This document shows, piece by piece, positions 34,601 to 45,849 of a DNA stretch of 64,000 nucleotides. Both the position numbers and the translations under genes were made by a program. Source of the stretch: Ceratopteris richardii (lineage: Eukaryota > Streptophyta > Polypodiopsida > Polypodiales > Pteridaceae); contig CM035431.1 in assembly GCA_020310875.1 (NCBI GenBank), forward strand, positions 18,274,267-18,338,266, in the 5' to 3' direction. How positions within the stretch are numbered: position 1 is the first letter of the stretch; the number at the start of each line of letters is the position of its first letter. Under the pieces are notes generated by a model. It did not search any database. It saw only the letters and a program-made list of their open reading frames with translations, and was not told where the DNA came from.

Positions 34601-36785
34601 TCCTCTTCTTTGTCATGCTCTCCGTTTCACTAACATCTGGGCTCTTTTCCTGGCCTCCGCTTTGGTTCTGTTGCAAGGTTTGGGCTCTAGTGATCACTTG
34701 CACTGGTGTAGTGGACGTCACACTTCCTGTGGAGTCTACAACTAACCCAATAACATTGATAAGAGGGATTTTCGGCATATTATTAGGACTCTTTGGGTAG
34801 TCTCATAAGAGATGCTCTTTTCCACACTCCTGGCAATAGCCCTGGATCGTTACTGACTCGGGTTGTGTAGGTGGAGGCAAGGGACAATCACGAATGAGAT
34901 GATCTCCCTGACATCTGTAGCATGGTCCTTTAGGAAATGGGGGTCTTACCTACCTAGGTTGGGGTCTACAGTTGGGGTTTGCGTACATGACATTAGCATA
35001 CTCTGGTTCCCAATTAGGTTCACTCGGTTCCTCACTGTAGTAGGACTCACCATGCTCAGGAGACTGCATGTAGTAAGCCTGGGGACTATCAACATGCGTA
35101 GAATAAAAGCTATGGTCATTGGGATCACTTTCTGAAATTAATGGTGTTAGTGGGACTATAGCTCTATTCAGGTTTTCTTCTGCAGCAGCATACTTTACCG
35201 GAATCACATTAGTAGGAGTAGGTGGTTGTTGTGCTAGCACTGGCTGGGATCTCAGTTGGGCCTAATATTGCGGTTGGTAATTTTGCTGAGGCCTAGTATA
35301 CTGTTGTGGTGGGTATTGACTCTAGTATCTGCCTTGTTGAGGGTATGGCTGAGTGTAGGTTTGCCTAACCGCTTGCTTATTGTATGGGCAGTCTTATGCT
35401 ATGTGATTTGTGTACCTTCGTTCTATGGTGCAGTACTGGTACTAGGATTTACTTGGGGTTGAGCCATAATGGGACATACATTCGCCATATGGTCACCCCC
35501 ACAAGTATAACATCTTTTCACAGGGGCAAATCTTGGGATCTGTTTGCTAGTGACATCTAATTTCTGAGCTACTTTCTCAGCGAGTTCCTCAATTGATGTG
35601 GATTGCGAGGAAGAGAGGCTAGAGGCACTATCTGAGTCTTTGTAGATTTTGGAAAGCTCTAGTTCTTCCCCTAGGTTATCCTTGATGTCAATGCACATGC
35701 GTACACACTCTTCTATGGTCCTAGGGTCCTTCAAGTACACATATGATCTCAATTTGGTACTTAGCAATCCATCCAAGAATAAGGCCACTTGCTTAGCTAG
35801 TGTGGGTAACTCAGGGACAGGGCATCCCTCTAGGTATTGCCTAAATCTTCTTCGAGCAAGTCTCACGGTTTCTTGAGGGGTTTGCTTGAAGCTGTGAATC
35901 AGCAAGGAAGTGTTATGTTTGATGCCACTTTTAGAGAATTCGATAATGAATGCCTCTAGAAGTTGGTCTATGCTCCTAAACTGCCTCTCGTTTAGTGGCT
36001 GAAACCATGTTAGGGCAGTGTTCCTAAGGGTTAGACCAAAGGCATTGTACTGCATGAACAGATCTTCACCTTGTTCAGCTCTCAAGACTTGCCTAAACTC
36101 AGCCACATGATCATATGGATCTCCAGTGCCATCGAAGTAGTTCTTCATGGACTTAACTAGCTGAGTCAGTCTCAAAGTCCTTGTGTGCTCTCTAGGTCTT
36201 GGTAGAGGGAACTCATCCACATTTCTTTGATTCCTTGGAGCTCTAAGTACCTCAGGTTCCACTCTATTTGTTTCCGTTCTCGTTCTTTCTCTGCCCCCTG
36301 GGTTGGCAAAGCTTACTTCTTGCCTATCTCTACTTCTATCTCTTTGAGCTCCATGAGCTTGGGATGCTCCAGCTCCCTGGTGACCATAGGACACCTTCGA
36401 TCTTGGTTGGGGAAAAACAAATTCACCCTTCCAAGTATAAGCATGCCTCTCATGTTCTGTAACCACAAAGATCCTCTCTGAAGCGTGATCTAAGTAAATA
36501 ACTCTGCCTGGGCTATCAGGATCTTTGAACTCATAGATCAGGATTGACCCTACATCATTTGGCCTATTTGATTTATACCTCCAAAAGGCTTCATCGGTCT
36601 CTTGGTTTAGGAGCAGATCTATACTCTTATTGTCCTGGGGAACCCACTCGGGATTGAGGATTCTAGTAAGAACAGATTTCCCTCGAGGGGTCCTAGGCTC
36701 TCCTCCTACATTCCCTTGTTCTAGGTCATCTATGTCCATCTCAGGGATCACATTCCCGAATTCATATGTCCTGTCTGGGTGACTA
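28644..36785 (-). pseudogene. gag-pol: Gag-Pol of element H, decayed and 5'-truncated
   Basis: Minus strand, same order as A. Gag survives from about residue 130 (HPDRTYEFGNVIP, 36785) through CYTCGGDHMANVC. A frame change lies near 35440 and a CGA-to-TGA stop near 34806. Retropepsin 1 (ILDSGAG) is near 33460. RT is at about 32200-31500 with YVDDLCAHS near 31740, and RNase H ends near 31060. H2C2 domains 1 and 2 lie at about 30690-30560 and 30310-30180. A one-base deletion near 30150 shifts the frame before the integrase core (29425-30138). Retropepsin 2 (28633-29175) keeps DSG, GLGGVETPC and VLGQDWIYD. Several single stops (for example near 33570, 32628, 31853 and 31269) also interrupt it. 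The last part of the tail lies beyond A at 14637-15371. Confidence 0.87.
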
Positions 36786-36850
36786 GTCACTAGTCACCCA
36801 GATAGGACAGATGAATTCGGTCACTAGTCACTAGTCATCTATCCTGTCTG
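36756..36850. repeat. Fold-back deletion junction between elements H and C
   Basis: 36756-36785 and 36791-36820 are inverted copies of the same gag sequence (28 of 30 bases pair, five-base centre GTCAC), followed by TCACTAG repeats (36821-36836). After this the pol sequence of C begins. GACAGGAYAGATGA occurs on both sides of the switch. This is the mark of template switching during break repair. Confidence 0.85.
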
Positions 36851-39800
36851 CTTGGTCTCCATAAATAGACAGAATGTCTTGGGGAAATTGGTCATGAAGA
36901 TCATCAATCTCAGGAATAGGAGGGTAATTACCCTTCTCCTTGGCCCATTTCTCTTCTTGTATTTCCCGCAAGAACTCTTGAGAGTACTGTTGAATTGAAG
37001 GAGGTATTCCAACATCCGTGGAATAAGGAACATAAGCTCCCATTGGTGGTGAGCTTCCTCTTTCAATAACTGGTTGAGCCTGTGGAGGTAAAGAAACTTG
37101 TGATTTGTTTACCGACTGCTCTAATCTTTCTAGTAAGCCTTGGAAATGCAAATCTGATTTGACAGAGTTTGTCTGATTAAACTTTTGACTAGTCTCAAGT
37201 ATAGCTTGAGCTTGTTCTACCATTTTCATGCACATTTTCATCCGTTCAATCTCGAAATCTGCTCTGAGATAACTCTTGTCTAGGTTTGCTGCTGTTGGCC
37301 CTTCTTGAAGGCGAGCCAGGTAGGCCTTGAACATCATGTCCAAGTCTTCTAGGGTTGGATCTGCAAGAACAGACCGTGGTTGTGGGTTATTTACAGTGGG
37401 TGGTGGGGTGGGATGAGGTGGAGTGGATGGAGCTTTGGCATGCGAGGGGCTTTGAGATGCAATGTCCTCTATTTTTGTTTTGGCATCTTTTAGGCTTTCT
37501 TCTATTTCAGATATCTTTTTGTTCCACTTGTCAGCTGTTTTATCTTGTTTTAATGCTTGTGCCCTAGTAACTGCATGTACAGGAGCCACATTACTACTAC
37601 TTGAACTTGACTTGGCCACTAAGCCTACCACATTGATGGGTGTAACCTTGGGTGCACTAGAGGGGTTTCTGGGACACTCTCTCGGGAGATGTTCCTTGCC
37701 ACATTCAGGACAAAAGCCTTGTATGGTGATGTTTTGTCCTTGTCCTAGAGTTGGTTGGTGGGGACATTCACGAATGAAATGGTCACCCTGACATCTAAAA
37801 CATGGTCCTCTAGGGGCTTGTGGTCTTACTTGTCTCACTTGGGGCCTAGGACTTGGATTCGTATACATGACATTGGAGTATTCTGGTTCCCAATTTTGTT
37901 CCATGGGTGATGCCTCATATTGATATGGAGAAGTTTCACTTTGCTCAGGCGACTCTATGTAATAAGCATGTGGACTATCTTCATGGAAGTAGTCTGAACC
38001 ATGAACGTGAGAGTCATTTTCTAGTATCAATGGGGTTATCGGTACCAATGCTCTATTAGGGTTCTCCTCCGCCATCGTATATTTAACTGGGATCACATTG
38101 GCAGGAGTTGGTGGTTGGTTTCCGAGGACTGGTTGTGGCCTATATGGTGCCTGATATTGCTGCTGGTATTGAGGTTGATATTGTTGTGGCCTATAATATG
38201 GCTATTGATACTGATTCTGATACCTACCCTGCTGGTAAGGTTGCTGATAATTTTGTCTGACAGTCTGCCTATTGTATGGACAGTCTTGAGCCGTATGATT
38301 TGTGTGTTTTCTCTCAATGATGCAATACAGAGCATTAGGGTTCCCTTGGGGTTGAGTCGTCAACGGGCAAACATTAGCCATGTGATCTCCTCCGCATGTA
38401 TAACATCGCTTCAATGAAGTGACCCTTGGCATTTGTCTATTTTGAACTCCTAGCTTTTTGGCCACTTGCTCAACTATCTCATCTATCTCAGTGGAGGTTC
38501 TAGAGGTATGACTTGTAGAACTATCAGAGTCCTTATAGAGTTTGGATAGTCCTAACTCCTCTCCCAAGTTGTCTTCTATGTCAATTCATATCCGTACACA
38601 CTCTTCTATGGATCTAGGCTCTTTCAAGTATACATATGACCTTAATTTTGTGCTCAATATGCCATCTAGAAACAAGGCCACTTGTTTGGCTGCTGTGGGT
38701 AATTCTGGCACAGGACATCTTTCCAAGTACTATCTAAATCTTCTTCTTGCAAGTCGCACTGTTTCTTGGGGTGTCTGCTTGAAGCTGTGGATCAAGGATG
38801 ATGTGTTATGTCTGATACCACTCTTGGAAAATTCTACAATGAATTCTTCTAGAAGCTGACCTATCTCTCTATAGTTGCGGCTGTTTAGAGGTTGAAACCA
38901 AGCTAAGGCAGTACCCTTAAGAGTCAAACCAAATGCCTTGAACTGGGTGAATAAGTCTTCAACCTGTTCATCTCTTAGCACTTGTTTGAACTCGGCCACA
39001 TGATCATAAGGATCTCCAAATCCATCAAAGTAGTTCTTCATTGTCTTAACCACTTGAGAGGGTCTAAAGGTTCTTGAGTGCTCTCGTGGTCTAGGCAATG
39101 GGAAATCATGATCATCTCTTTGATGCCTATGAACTCTATGTCTCTCCCTTTCAGGTATTTCCGTTCCATATCCTGATCTGTCTCTGCCCACAGTGTCTGC
39201 AAAGCTTACCTCCGGTCTCTCTCTAGTTCTTTCCCTCTGGGTTTCATGAGCCTTGGATGATCCGGCTCCTTGGAGACCCTGGGAAACATTAGATCTTGGG
39301 GGAGGGAAAATTGATTCACCTTGCCAAGTGTAAGCATGTCTGTCATGATCTGATACCAAGAATAATTTCTGAGATGTGTGATCTAGATAGAAAACTTTCC
39401 CTGGTGTCTCTGGATCCTTGAATTCATAGATGGTGACTACTGGGTTGGGTTGATCTGGCCTAAATCTCCAAAAGGCTTCCTCCGTTTCTCTATTCACGAA
39501 TAGTTCTATGCTTTTTTTATCTTGAGGAATCCATTCTGGAGTGAGCACTCTGGTTAAGATTGACTTACCTCTAGGGGTCTTGGGTTCTGCTCCTAGGTCC
39601 CCTTGCTCTAGGTCTCCTATCTCATTCTTAGGAATGATATTTCCAAACTCATCTGTCCTTTCTGGTAATTTGGTAACCACATACATGGTTCCTTCCTTAT
39701 CAATGTAAGCACCCTCTTCAAACTTGACCACTGGGTGTTCAAGTCCAAAGGGTTGGTCCGGATTTTTGAGTTGAACCACTGATCGTCTTAGACCATCCTC

Positions 39801-40070
39801 ATAGATGCGAGCACCTAATTGGTTGGTCCTGATATAGTCCAATTGGGTCTTATAGGGACCTTCTGGTGTCTGTCAATAGGCAGTGCCTGAGCTACGTGTG
39901 GGTCTTTCCATGCTAAAAGACATTTCTGAGTCACTGGTTTCTGAACTTCGTGTGTAAGGATAACCACTAAGCTGTTGAGCCCAAGACTTGGCTGTATGGT
40001 TGACACTAGCCTCAGATGACCTAATGCTTTGTCTATCCTTGCCTAAGTGTCTGCCAGATCTCAGGTTCAT
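36838..40070 (-). pseudogene. gag: Gag and early Pol of element C
   Basis: One frame from the ATG at 40070 (MNLRSGRHLGKDRQS). Gag has capsid-like helices (MKNYFDGFGDPYDHVAEF, LTWFQPLN-like) and knuckles CYTCGGDHMANVC, degenerate CIIERKHTNHTAQDC, CFRCQGDHFIREC and CPECGKEHLPREC. A roughly 30-residue basic stretch after the fourth knuckle, present in A, is missing (about 37535). Stops: TGA at 39873-39875, TAG at 38730-38732 (CAG or CAA in relatives) and TAG at 38202-38204. It ends in the Gln/Pro-rich linker at IYGDQAD. The three stops and the truncation make it non-functional. Confidence 0.86.
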
Positions 40071-41389
40071 AAGCCTTGGCTTCTAGTCTCAGAGTTCTCT
40101 TATATTGCTCAAAATTCTTTGGAACACCTTGGTTTTCTAGTTTCCCTGAGGGTCAACTTAAAAATACCCTATCTAAAAATCCCCACGAGCTTTCCCAAAA
40201 AACCAAAATCATAGCAAACGGATTTTGTATGAGAAAGTTATGCCAGTTCAGGGTTCTGGGGTTTAAAACAGGGAAACAGGATCTCTCTGGGAACTCAGAA
40301 CAGGTGATACGATACCAGATTTTCCACGATACGATACCTTTGTCTTACACGATACCACTTTGCCAATGATACAATACCAAAATAGGAGACGATACGATAC
40401 CACAAGGTGCATGATACGATACCAACCTCACGATACGATACTTGGTTGGTCCACGATACTATACTAGTTAACAAGCGATACGATACCGCTTAATAGACGA
40501 TACGATAGCAAGCGATACGATACCACTTGACATGCACGATACGATACCGAAACTCAGACGATACGATACTGGATCTTTACACGATACGATACTAAAGCAC
40601 CAGATGATACAATACTGACTCGGCGATACGATACCAACTTTCACGCGCGATACGATACCTTTAGCTAGACGATACGATACCGCCAAGTACACGATACGAT
40701 ACCAAAAATTAGACGATCGCGATACCAACTTGGCCGACGATACGATACTGTACGATCAACGATACGATACCAAGACTGGAACAATACGATACCACCGGGG
40801 CGATCGCGATACCAGCACTTGATGATACGATACCAGAATGGTATCGCGATACCTCAAGTGGGCATGCACGATACGATACCTCGACAAGTATCGCGATACA
40901 CGGGAGTTCTGGTATCGTGATACCAAATCTCAACCGGACACGATACTTGGAGATTTTCACACCCAAATTCAAAAATTTTTGCAGATATGTGTACCTTCTG
41001 CCCTCCTTGTCACTCTTATCAGCCGTAGATGCAAAATATATCTCCAAACCGGCGATACCACCCGCGCGATACCAGACGCTGTTCCTCTCACGCCGTGATA
41101 CTGTCGCCCAGATTTTGGTGTTTTTGAGAGTTGTTTCAAGTGATTTTCTTCGACGCTTTTGTTCTCAGCTCCTCCTAAGCTTGTTTCTCACAGCCACGAG
41201 TAAAAAACGAGTGAATGTAGTGGCAAAAATGGAAAAAATCAGAGAATATGAAGAGGGAAGGAGATGGTGATGATGATGAAGATGAAGAAGAGGAAAAAAC
41301 TCAGAAATTGAATTGAAAATGGTGATTTTTTAACCTTCCAACGTCGCGAATCTACGTCTTATTGTCACACGCTCGTCCTCCAAGCTCTC
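40071..41389 (-). promoter_or_regulatory. Leader of element C
   Basis: 1.3 kb between PBS and gag, with the conserved block at 40187-40255 and the CGATACGATACC array. The block next to the PBS (GAGGACGAGCGTGTGAC) matches the other leaders. A donor-like GAAG/GTTAAA is at 41334, but I do not see a matching acceptor. Confidence 0.65.
40300..41080 (-). repeat. CGATACGATACC array of element C
   Basis: More than thirty copies of (A)CGATACGATAC(C) at irregular 15-30 bp spacing, densest at 40305-40915. Several copies carry the intact TATCGCGATA core, including the 14-bp perfect palindrome GGTATCGCGATACC at 40840-40853, which suggests that CGATACGATACC derives from it. Confidence 0.9.
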
Positions 41390-41407
41390 TCCCCGACAAC
41401 GGTGCCA
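41390..41407 (-). promoter_or_regulatory. Primer-binding site of C
   Basis: TGGCACCGTTGTCGGGGA on the minus strand, two transitions away from the E site. tRNA-Asp type. Confidence 0.8.
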
Positions 41408-41414
41408 AATTTGG

Positions 41415-42041
41415 TGTCACTCTAGCACAATGGTGAGTACCAACGTGAGGAGATACACCTCATAAATGTCAATCCGTGGAGACGTGAGGACCGGTAAGAA
41501 GACCATGAGCAAGTGATGGCACAAGTGCGTGAGTGAAAGCACACAAGCATGCACACATATACACACACACGCGCACAAAGTAAGAGCAAAGAGTGGAACA
41601 ATGGAAGATCTTTGATTATACCAGAGCTCTCTTACAAAGCTGAAAACTACAATAAGCTAACCTCAAAAATGAGCTCTCCAGCCCTTTTTATAGTTTTTGA
41701 GTGGTTTTGGCCCTGTCCTGACCTAGTGTCCGGCCTAGTTAAAAAATAGGTTCCAGGGCTTATTTCGGGGCTCAAACGAAGTCTAAAAATTATGAAACTC
41801 GGTAGGATGGTAGTTCTAATACTCCTCAAGCTCAAGGACTCCTCAGCTTGAACAAAATGGAGTTACAAAAATGGAAAATGGTATTTACAATGATTTTTAG
41901 TGATGAAAATCACTATTTGTATAGGGATTTCTTCTGAAAATTTGACAGGTGCTTCTTAGGGCTCCCTACTTGCTCCTTGTTCTTGTGTGTCCACTTCCTT
42001 GATGCACTTCCATGCTTTGTCCTTGACCTTGACCTTCAACA
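41415..42041 (-). repeat. 5' LTR of element C
   Basis: 627 bp from TGTTGAAGG (42041) to AGTGACA (41415). Closest to the A LTR over most of its length, but it has an extra 20-30 bp near the 3' end. TATA box and U3 inverted repeat are present. Confidence 0.87.
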
Positions 42042-42614
42042 TTGACTCTGTCGGTCACGATTGACAGGTCAATCGCGATTGGCAGGTCCCTCGGCAAGTG
42101 TCCGTCGTCGTTTGTTGATTGCAATTGACGTGTCGATCGCGATTGATAGAAAACTGATGAACTTTAAAATTTTAAGCACATATTTAGGAAGCTCTAGGCA
42201 TGCACATCATGATTATATACTTAGTTTGGCAAAATGTTCACTTTTTTTGTCGATTGCGATTGACAGAGGTCAACGCCTCCGGACCTGCACAGTCAAATTT
42301 TTTACCTGTCGGAGCTGGTACAGCTGTTGGGGATGCCGGTTCCTACAAAAAATCTCAGAAAGCACACAATAGCACAAACACGCAAACGCTCTCTCGCTCT
42401 CTCTCACAAGTGAAATGAGGGGAAATGGTGTGGGAATGGTGATATGACCAAAAAATTGAAATTTTCACGATGATGGAGATGGAGGTTGGAGATGGTGATG
42501 ATGATGATGACGGTGAAGAAGATAAAGAAAAATAGATCAAAGTAAATAAAATACCTATGACTCCAACGTTTCAATTCTACATCTTACCATCACACACTCG
42601 TCCTCAAAGCTCGA

Positions 42615-42632
42615 TCCCCGACAACGGCACCA
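42615..42632 (-). promoter_or_regulatory. Primer-binding site, duplicated G 5' end
   Basis: TGGTGCCGTTGTCGGGGA on the minus strand. tRNA-Asp type with two transitions. Confidence 0.8.
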
Positions 42633-42640
42633 AAATTTGG

Positions 42641-43268
42641 TGTAGCTCAGTGATGAGTAGCACCTCCTTTAATGTCAATCCGAGAAGACGTGAGGATGGT
42701 ATGAAGACCTCGAACAAGTGATGGCACAAGTGTGTGAGTGAGAAGCACACTAACATTCACACACATACACACACACGTGCACACAAGAAAAGAACAAAGA
42801 GAGAGACAATGGAGTTCTTTAGATCTCAAAAGTGCTCTTGCAAGTTCAATTATGCAACAAGCTAACCTCAAAAATGAGCTTTCTAGCTCTTTTTATAGTT
42901 TTTGACTAGTTTTGGCCCTGTCGAGACCTAGTGTCGAGGCAAGTTAAAAATTAGGTTCTAGGGCCTATTTGAGGGCTCAAATGGAGTCTAAAAAATATGA
43001 AAATTGATAGGTAGGTACTTCTACTGCTCCTCAAGCTCAAGGACCCCTTGGCTTGCATAAAATGGAGTCGAAACTATCCAAAAACAATATTTACAAGGTT
43101 AAGGTAGTGATGAAAATCACTGTTCAAATGAGGTTTGGTTGGAAAAATTGGATGGCCTATTTGCCAGGTCTTGGTTCACTACTTTGTCTGTTTGTGCCCT
43201 CTCTCCGCTCTGGCTCCCTTCTTTGGCTTAGTCTTGTGAGTCCTTGGGTGTCTTGACTGTTGCCAACA
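42641..43268 (-). repeat. Duplicated copy of the G 5' LTR
   Basis: 628 bp, TGTTGGC to CTACA, followed on the right by CCTTC and the same flank as 45548 onwards. Confidence 0.88.
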
Positions 43269-43563
43269 CCTTCCACTATGGTGGTTCCATCTTTTGCATT
43301 CTCATTGTCTATGCTTTCCCTATGCCTCAGTCACATGATTGAGGATGATGATAACAGAATAGTGTACCTCCCACCTTCTTTCAATAAAAATAGATGGAAC
43401 AGGGTTGATTGGTGTCGGACACTAGGTGTGAGATGATCTTTTCAAAATTGATGGATCCAATAGATCTTATTCTCTATCTCTCTCTCTCTTTGTCATCAGT
43501 CGAATTTCTTTGCCAGAAGGAAATCATGTGCACCCCTCTCTTGCTTTGTGAAGCATTCCTTTC

Positions 43564-44894
43564 TTCTATGCTTCCCTTATCGAGAACTTTTCTCTAGCCA
43601 TCTTGGCGAGTCCCCCCTTCTATTCACTCCCTACAGCTCCACCTCAACGCTTTTGTCCAGAAAACTCTTCACGTGAACCCTTTTTCTAAATTGTACTCCC
43701 CACAAGCTTTCCAACAAAACAAAAATCGTAACAAACGGATTTCGTATGAGAAAGCTATGCTAGTTCAGGGTTTTGGGGCTAAAACAGGGTTCAAGCATGC
43801 TAACAGGCAAACAGGGTTCAAGCAGGCTAACAGGAAAACAGGGCTTCTCAAAATACTTTGTGTACCGGCCTCACAATGATCTACTAAACCTTAAATGCTT
43901 CCACACATTATCCAAAAATAGAACAATTTTTTTTGCCCTAAAAAATTGGCCAAAATTGCTCGGCAATCACGATCCAGTGATCTGTCAATCACGATTGATA
44001 TGTCAGTCGCCATCAACGTGTCGATCATGATTGACACATCTGTCGTGGCTGTCACTCGCGATTGATGGGTCAATCATGATTGACACGTGGCCCGTAATTT
44101 CAGTCAATCATGGTCAAAGGATCGTTGAATCTGTGGATCACGATTGATGGGTCAATGGCGATTGACACGTGGCACGAGGGGTCTATCACTTGTGGTCAAA
44201 GAGTCATTGAATGGGTCAGTCGTGATTAACAGGTCCGTTGGGACCGTCGGTCATGATTGATGGGCCGATCGCGATTGACGGGTTGATCAGGATTGACACA
44301 TGGCACGCGATAGGCCTGTCGATCGTGATCAGTCGGTCGTTGACTCTTTCGGTCGCGATTGACGGGTCAATCACAATTGACAGGTCCGTCCGCAAGTGTT
44401 TGTCATCGTTTGTTGATTGCGATTGACAGAAAACTGATGAATTTTAAAATTTTAAGCATATATTTAGGAAGCTCTAGGCATGCATATCATGATTATGTAC
44501 TTAGTTTGGCAAAATTTTCACATTTTTTGTCGGTCGCGATTGACAAAGGTCAATGCCTCGGGACTTGCACAGTCGAATTTTTTACCTGCAGGAGTTGGTA
44601 TAGCTGCTCGGGATGCCGGTTCCTGCAAAAAATCTTAGAAAACACACAATAGCACAAACACGCAAATGCTCTCTCGCTCTCTCTCACAAGTGAAATGAGG
44701 GTAAATGGTGTGGGAATGGTGATATGACCAAAAAACGAAAATTTTTGCGATGATGGAGATGGAGGTGGGAGATGGTGATGATGATGATGATGGTGAAGAA
44801 GATAAAGGAAAATAGATCAAAGTGAAGAAAATACCTATGACTCCAACCTCTCAACTCTACATCTTACCATCACACGCTCGTCCTCAAAGCTCGA
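43564..44894 (-). promoter_or_regulatory. Leader of element G, second copy
   Basis: 43564-43680 is gag-proximal leader of unclear origin. The conserved block is 43702-43770. 43790-43850 has a short AACAGG(C/G)AAACAGGGTTCAAGCA(T/G)GCT repeat. The palindrome array is 43960-44445. A candidate intron runs from donor CATAG/GTATTTT (44834) to acceptor TTTTTTGCAG/G (44623). No gag follows. Confidence 0.62.
43960..44546 (-). repeat. GTCAATCRYGATTGAC palindrome array of element G
   Basis: About twenty degenerate copies of GTCAATCRYGATTGAC and its halves, with linkers such as GGGTC and ACGTGGC. Perfect examples include GTCAATCATGATTGAC near 44070. A solitary GGTCGCGATTGAC lies near 44532-44545, about 90 bp nearer the PBS. 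The first-copy fragment at 42047-42150 contains CAATCGCGATTG (42070-42081). Confidence 0.85.
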
Positions 44895-44912
44895 TCCCCG
44901 GCAACGGCGCCA
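44895..44912 (-). promoter_or_regulatory. Primer-binding site of element G
   Basis: TGGCGCCGTTGCCGGGGA on the minus strand, identical to that of E, eight nt from the LTR. tRNA-Asp type. Confidence 0.88.
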
Positions 44913-44920
44913 ATATTTGG

Positions 44921-45547
44921 TGTAGCTCAGTGATGAGTAGCACCTCCTTTAATGTCAATCCGCAAAGACGTGAGGATGGTATGAAGACCTCGAACAAGTG
45001 ATGGCACAAGTGTGTGAGTGAGAAGCACACTAACATGCACACACATACACACACACACACAAAGAAAGAACAAAGAGAGAGACAATGCAGTTCTTTAGAT
45101 CTCAAAAGTGCTCTTACAAGTTCAATTCTACAACAAGCTAACCTCAAAAATGAGCTCTCTAGCTCTTTTTATAGTTTTTGACTAGTTTTGGCCCTGTCTA
45201 GAGCTATTGTCCGGCCTAGTTAAAAATTAGGTTCTAGGGCCTATTTGATGGCTGAAATGGAGTTTAAAAAGTATGAAAATTGATAGGTAGGTAGTTCTAA
45301 TGCTCATCAAGCTCAAGGACCCCTTGGCTTGCACAAAATGGAGTCGAACCTATCCCAAAACGGTATTTACAAGGTTAAGGTAGTGATGAAAATCACTGTT
45401 CAAATGAGGTTTGGTTGGAAAATTTGGATGGCCTATTTGCCAGATCTTCATTGACTAGTTTTTCTGCTTGTTTCCTCTCTCCGCTCTAGCTCCCTTCTTT
45501 GGCTTCCTTGTCTTGTGAGTCCTTGGGTGTCTTGACTGCTGCCAACA
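44921..45547 (-). repeat. 5' LTR of element G
   Basis: 627 bp, TGTTGGC...CTACA, with TATA box and U3 inverted repeat. It pairs with 2893-3520 through the CCTTC duplication. Confidence 0.88.
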
Positions 45548-45552
45548 CCTTC
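45548..45552. repeat. Target-site duplication of element G, right copy
   Basis: CCTTC, matching 2888-2892 and, in the duplicated copy, 43269-43273. Confidence 0.85.
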
Positions 45553-45849
45553 CACTATGGTGGTTCCATCTTTTGCCTTCTCATTGTCTATGCTTTCCCT
45601 ATGCCTCAGTCACATGATTGAGGATGACGTTAATAGAGTAGTACATCTCCCACCTTCTTTCAAAAAAAATAGATGGAACAGGGTTGATTGGTGTCGGACA
45701 CTGGTTGTGAGATGATCTTTTCAGAACTGGTGGAGCCAATAGATCTTATTCTCTATCTCTCTCTCTGTTTGTCATCAGTCAAATTTGTTTGCCAGAAGGA
45801 AATCATGCCCACCCTGCCCCTGCTTTGTGAAGCATTCCTTTTGTAATAA

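Larger units (their letters stand above)
9620..36785 (-). mobile_element. Element H: Ty3/gypsy-type element inserted in G, itself interrupted by A
   Basis: Minus-strand element. It keeps its 3' LTR, polypurine tract, ORF3, pol tail (14637-15371), pol (28644 onwards) and gag as far as 36785, where the fold-back junction cuts it. Its 5' gag, leader and 5' LTR are absent. Removing A (15377-28638 plus one copy of CTTAC) joins the pol sequences at 15376 and 28644 into the order seen undisturbed in G at about 8380. H lies in the RT region of G. The other boundary is lost, so its target duplication (CTGCA expected at 9615-9619) cannot be confirmed. Confidence 0.82.
36838..42041 (-). mobile_element. 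Element C: 5' part of a Ty3/gypsy-type element
   Basis: Keeps its 5' LTR, PBS, leader with array, gag and the start of pol. It ends at the fold-back junction in the linker before retropepsin 1. Its gag-pol is close to A in sequence (MIPVKYTMAEENPNRALVP in both), but the LTR and leader array differ. It was inserted in the leader array of G, since the LTR is followed at 42042 by G-type GATTGAC motifs. TTGAC (42042-42046) would be its target duplication, but the partner copy is deleted. Confidence 0.83.
42042..43563 (-). repeat. First copy of the duplicated 5' end of element G, interrupted by C
   Basis: Collinear with about 44322-45842 at an offset of 2279-2280 bp. It holds part of the GATTGAC array (42047-42150), a solitary motif (42242-42262), the PBS (42615-42632), a full LTR (42641-43268) and about 295 bp of the flank to the right of G, starting with CCTTC. 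Because flanking host DNA is included, this is a genomic tandem duplication and not a second insertion. The first part of the copy is replaced by element C. Confidence 0.82.
2893..45547 (-). mobile_element. Element G: oldest Ty3/gypsy-type element, split by nested insertions
   Basis: Minus-strand LTR retrotransposon delimited by CCTTC duplications. Its own sequence is 2893-9619 (3' LTR, ORF3, late pol) and 42042-45547 (leader and 5' LTR, partly duplicated). Everything between is element H with A inside it, and element C. G gag and early pol are missing, apparently lost in the deletion marked by the fold-back junction at 36756-36850. The two outer LTRs share the same LTR subtype, including the 3'-end sequence TGTAGCTCAGTGATGAGTAG (TGGAG in the 3' copy), which is distinct from A, C and E. 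ORF3 and pol carry many frameshifts, in keeping with the greatest age. Confidence 0.8.

Noticed and set aside
42641..43268. A solo LTR or separate insertion
   Set aside because: It has the same flank and the same CCTTC as the G 5' LTR, and the leader on its left is collinear, so it is a tandem duplication.
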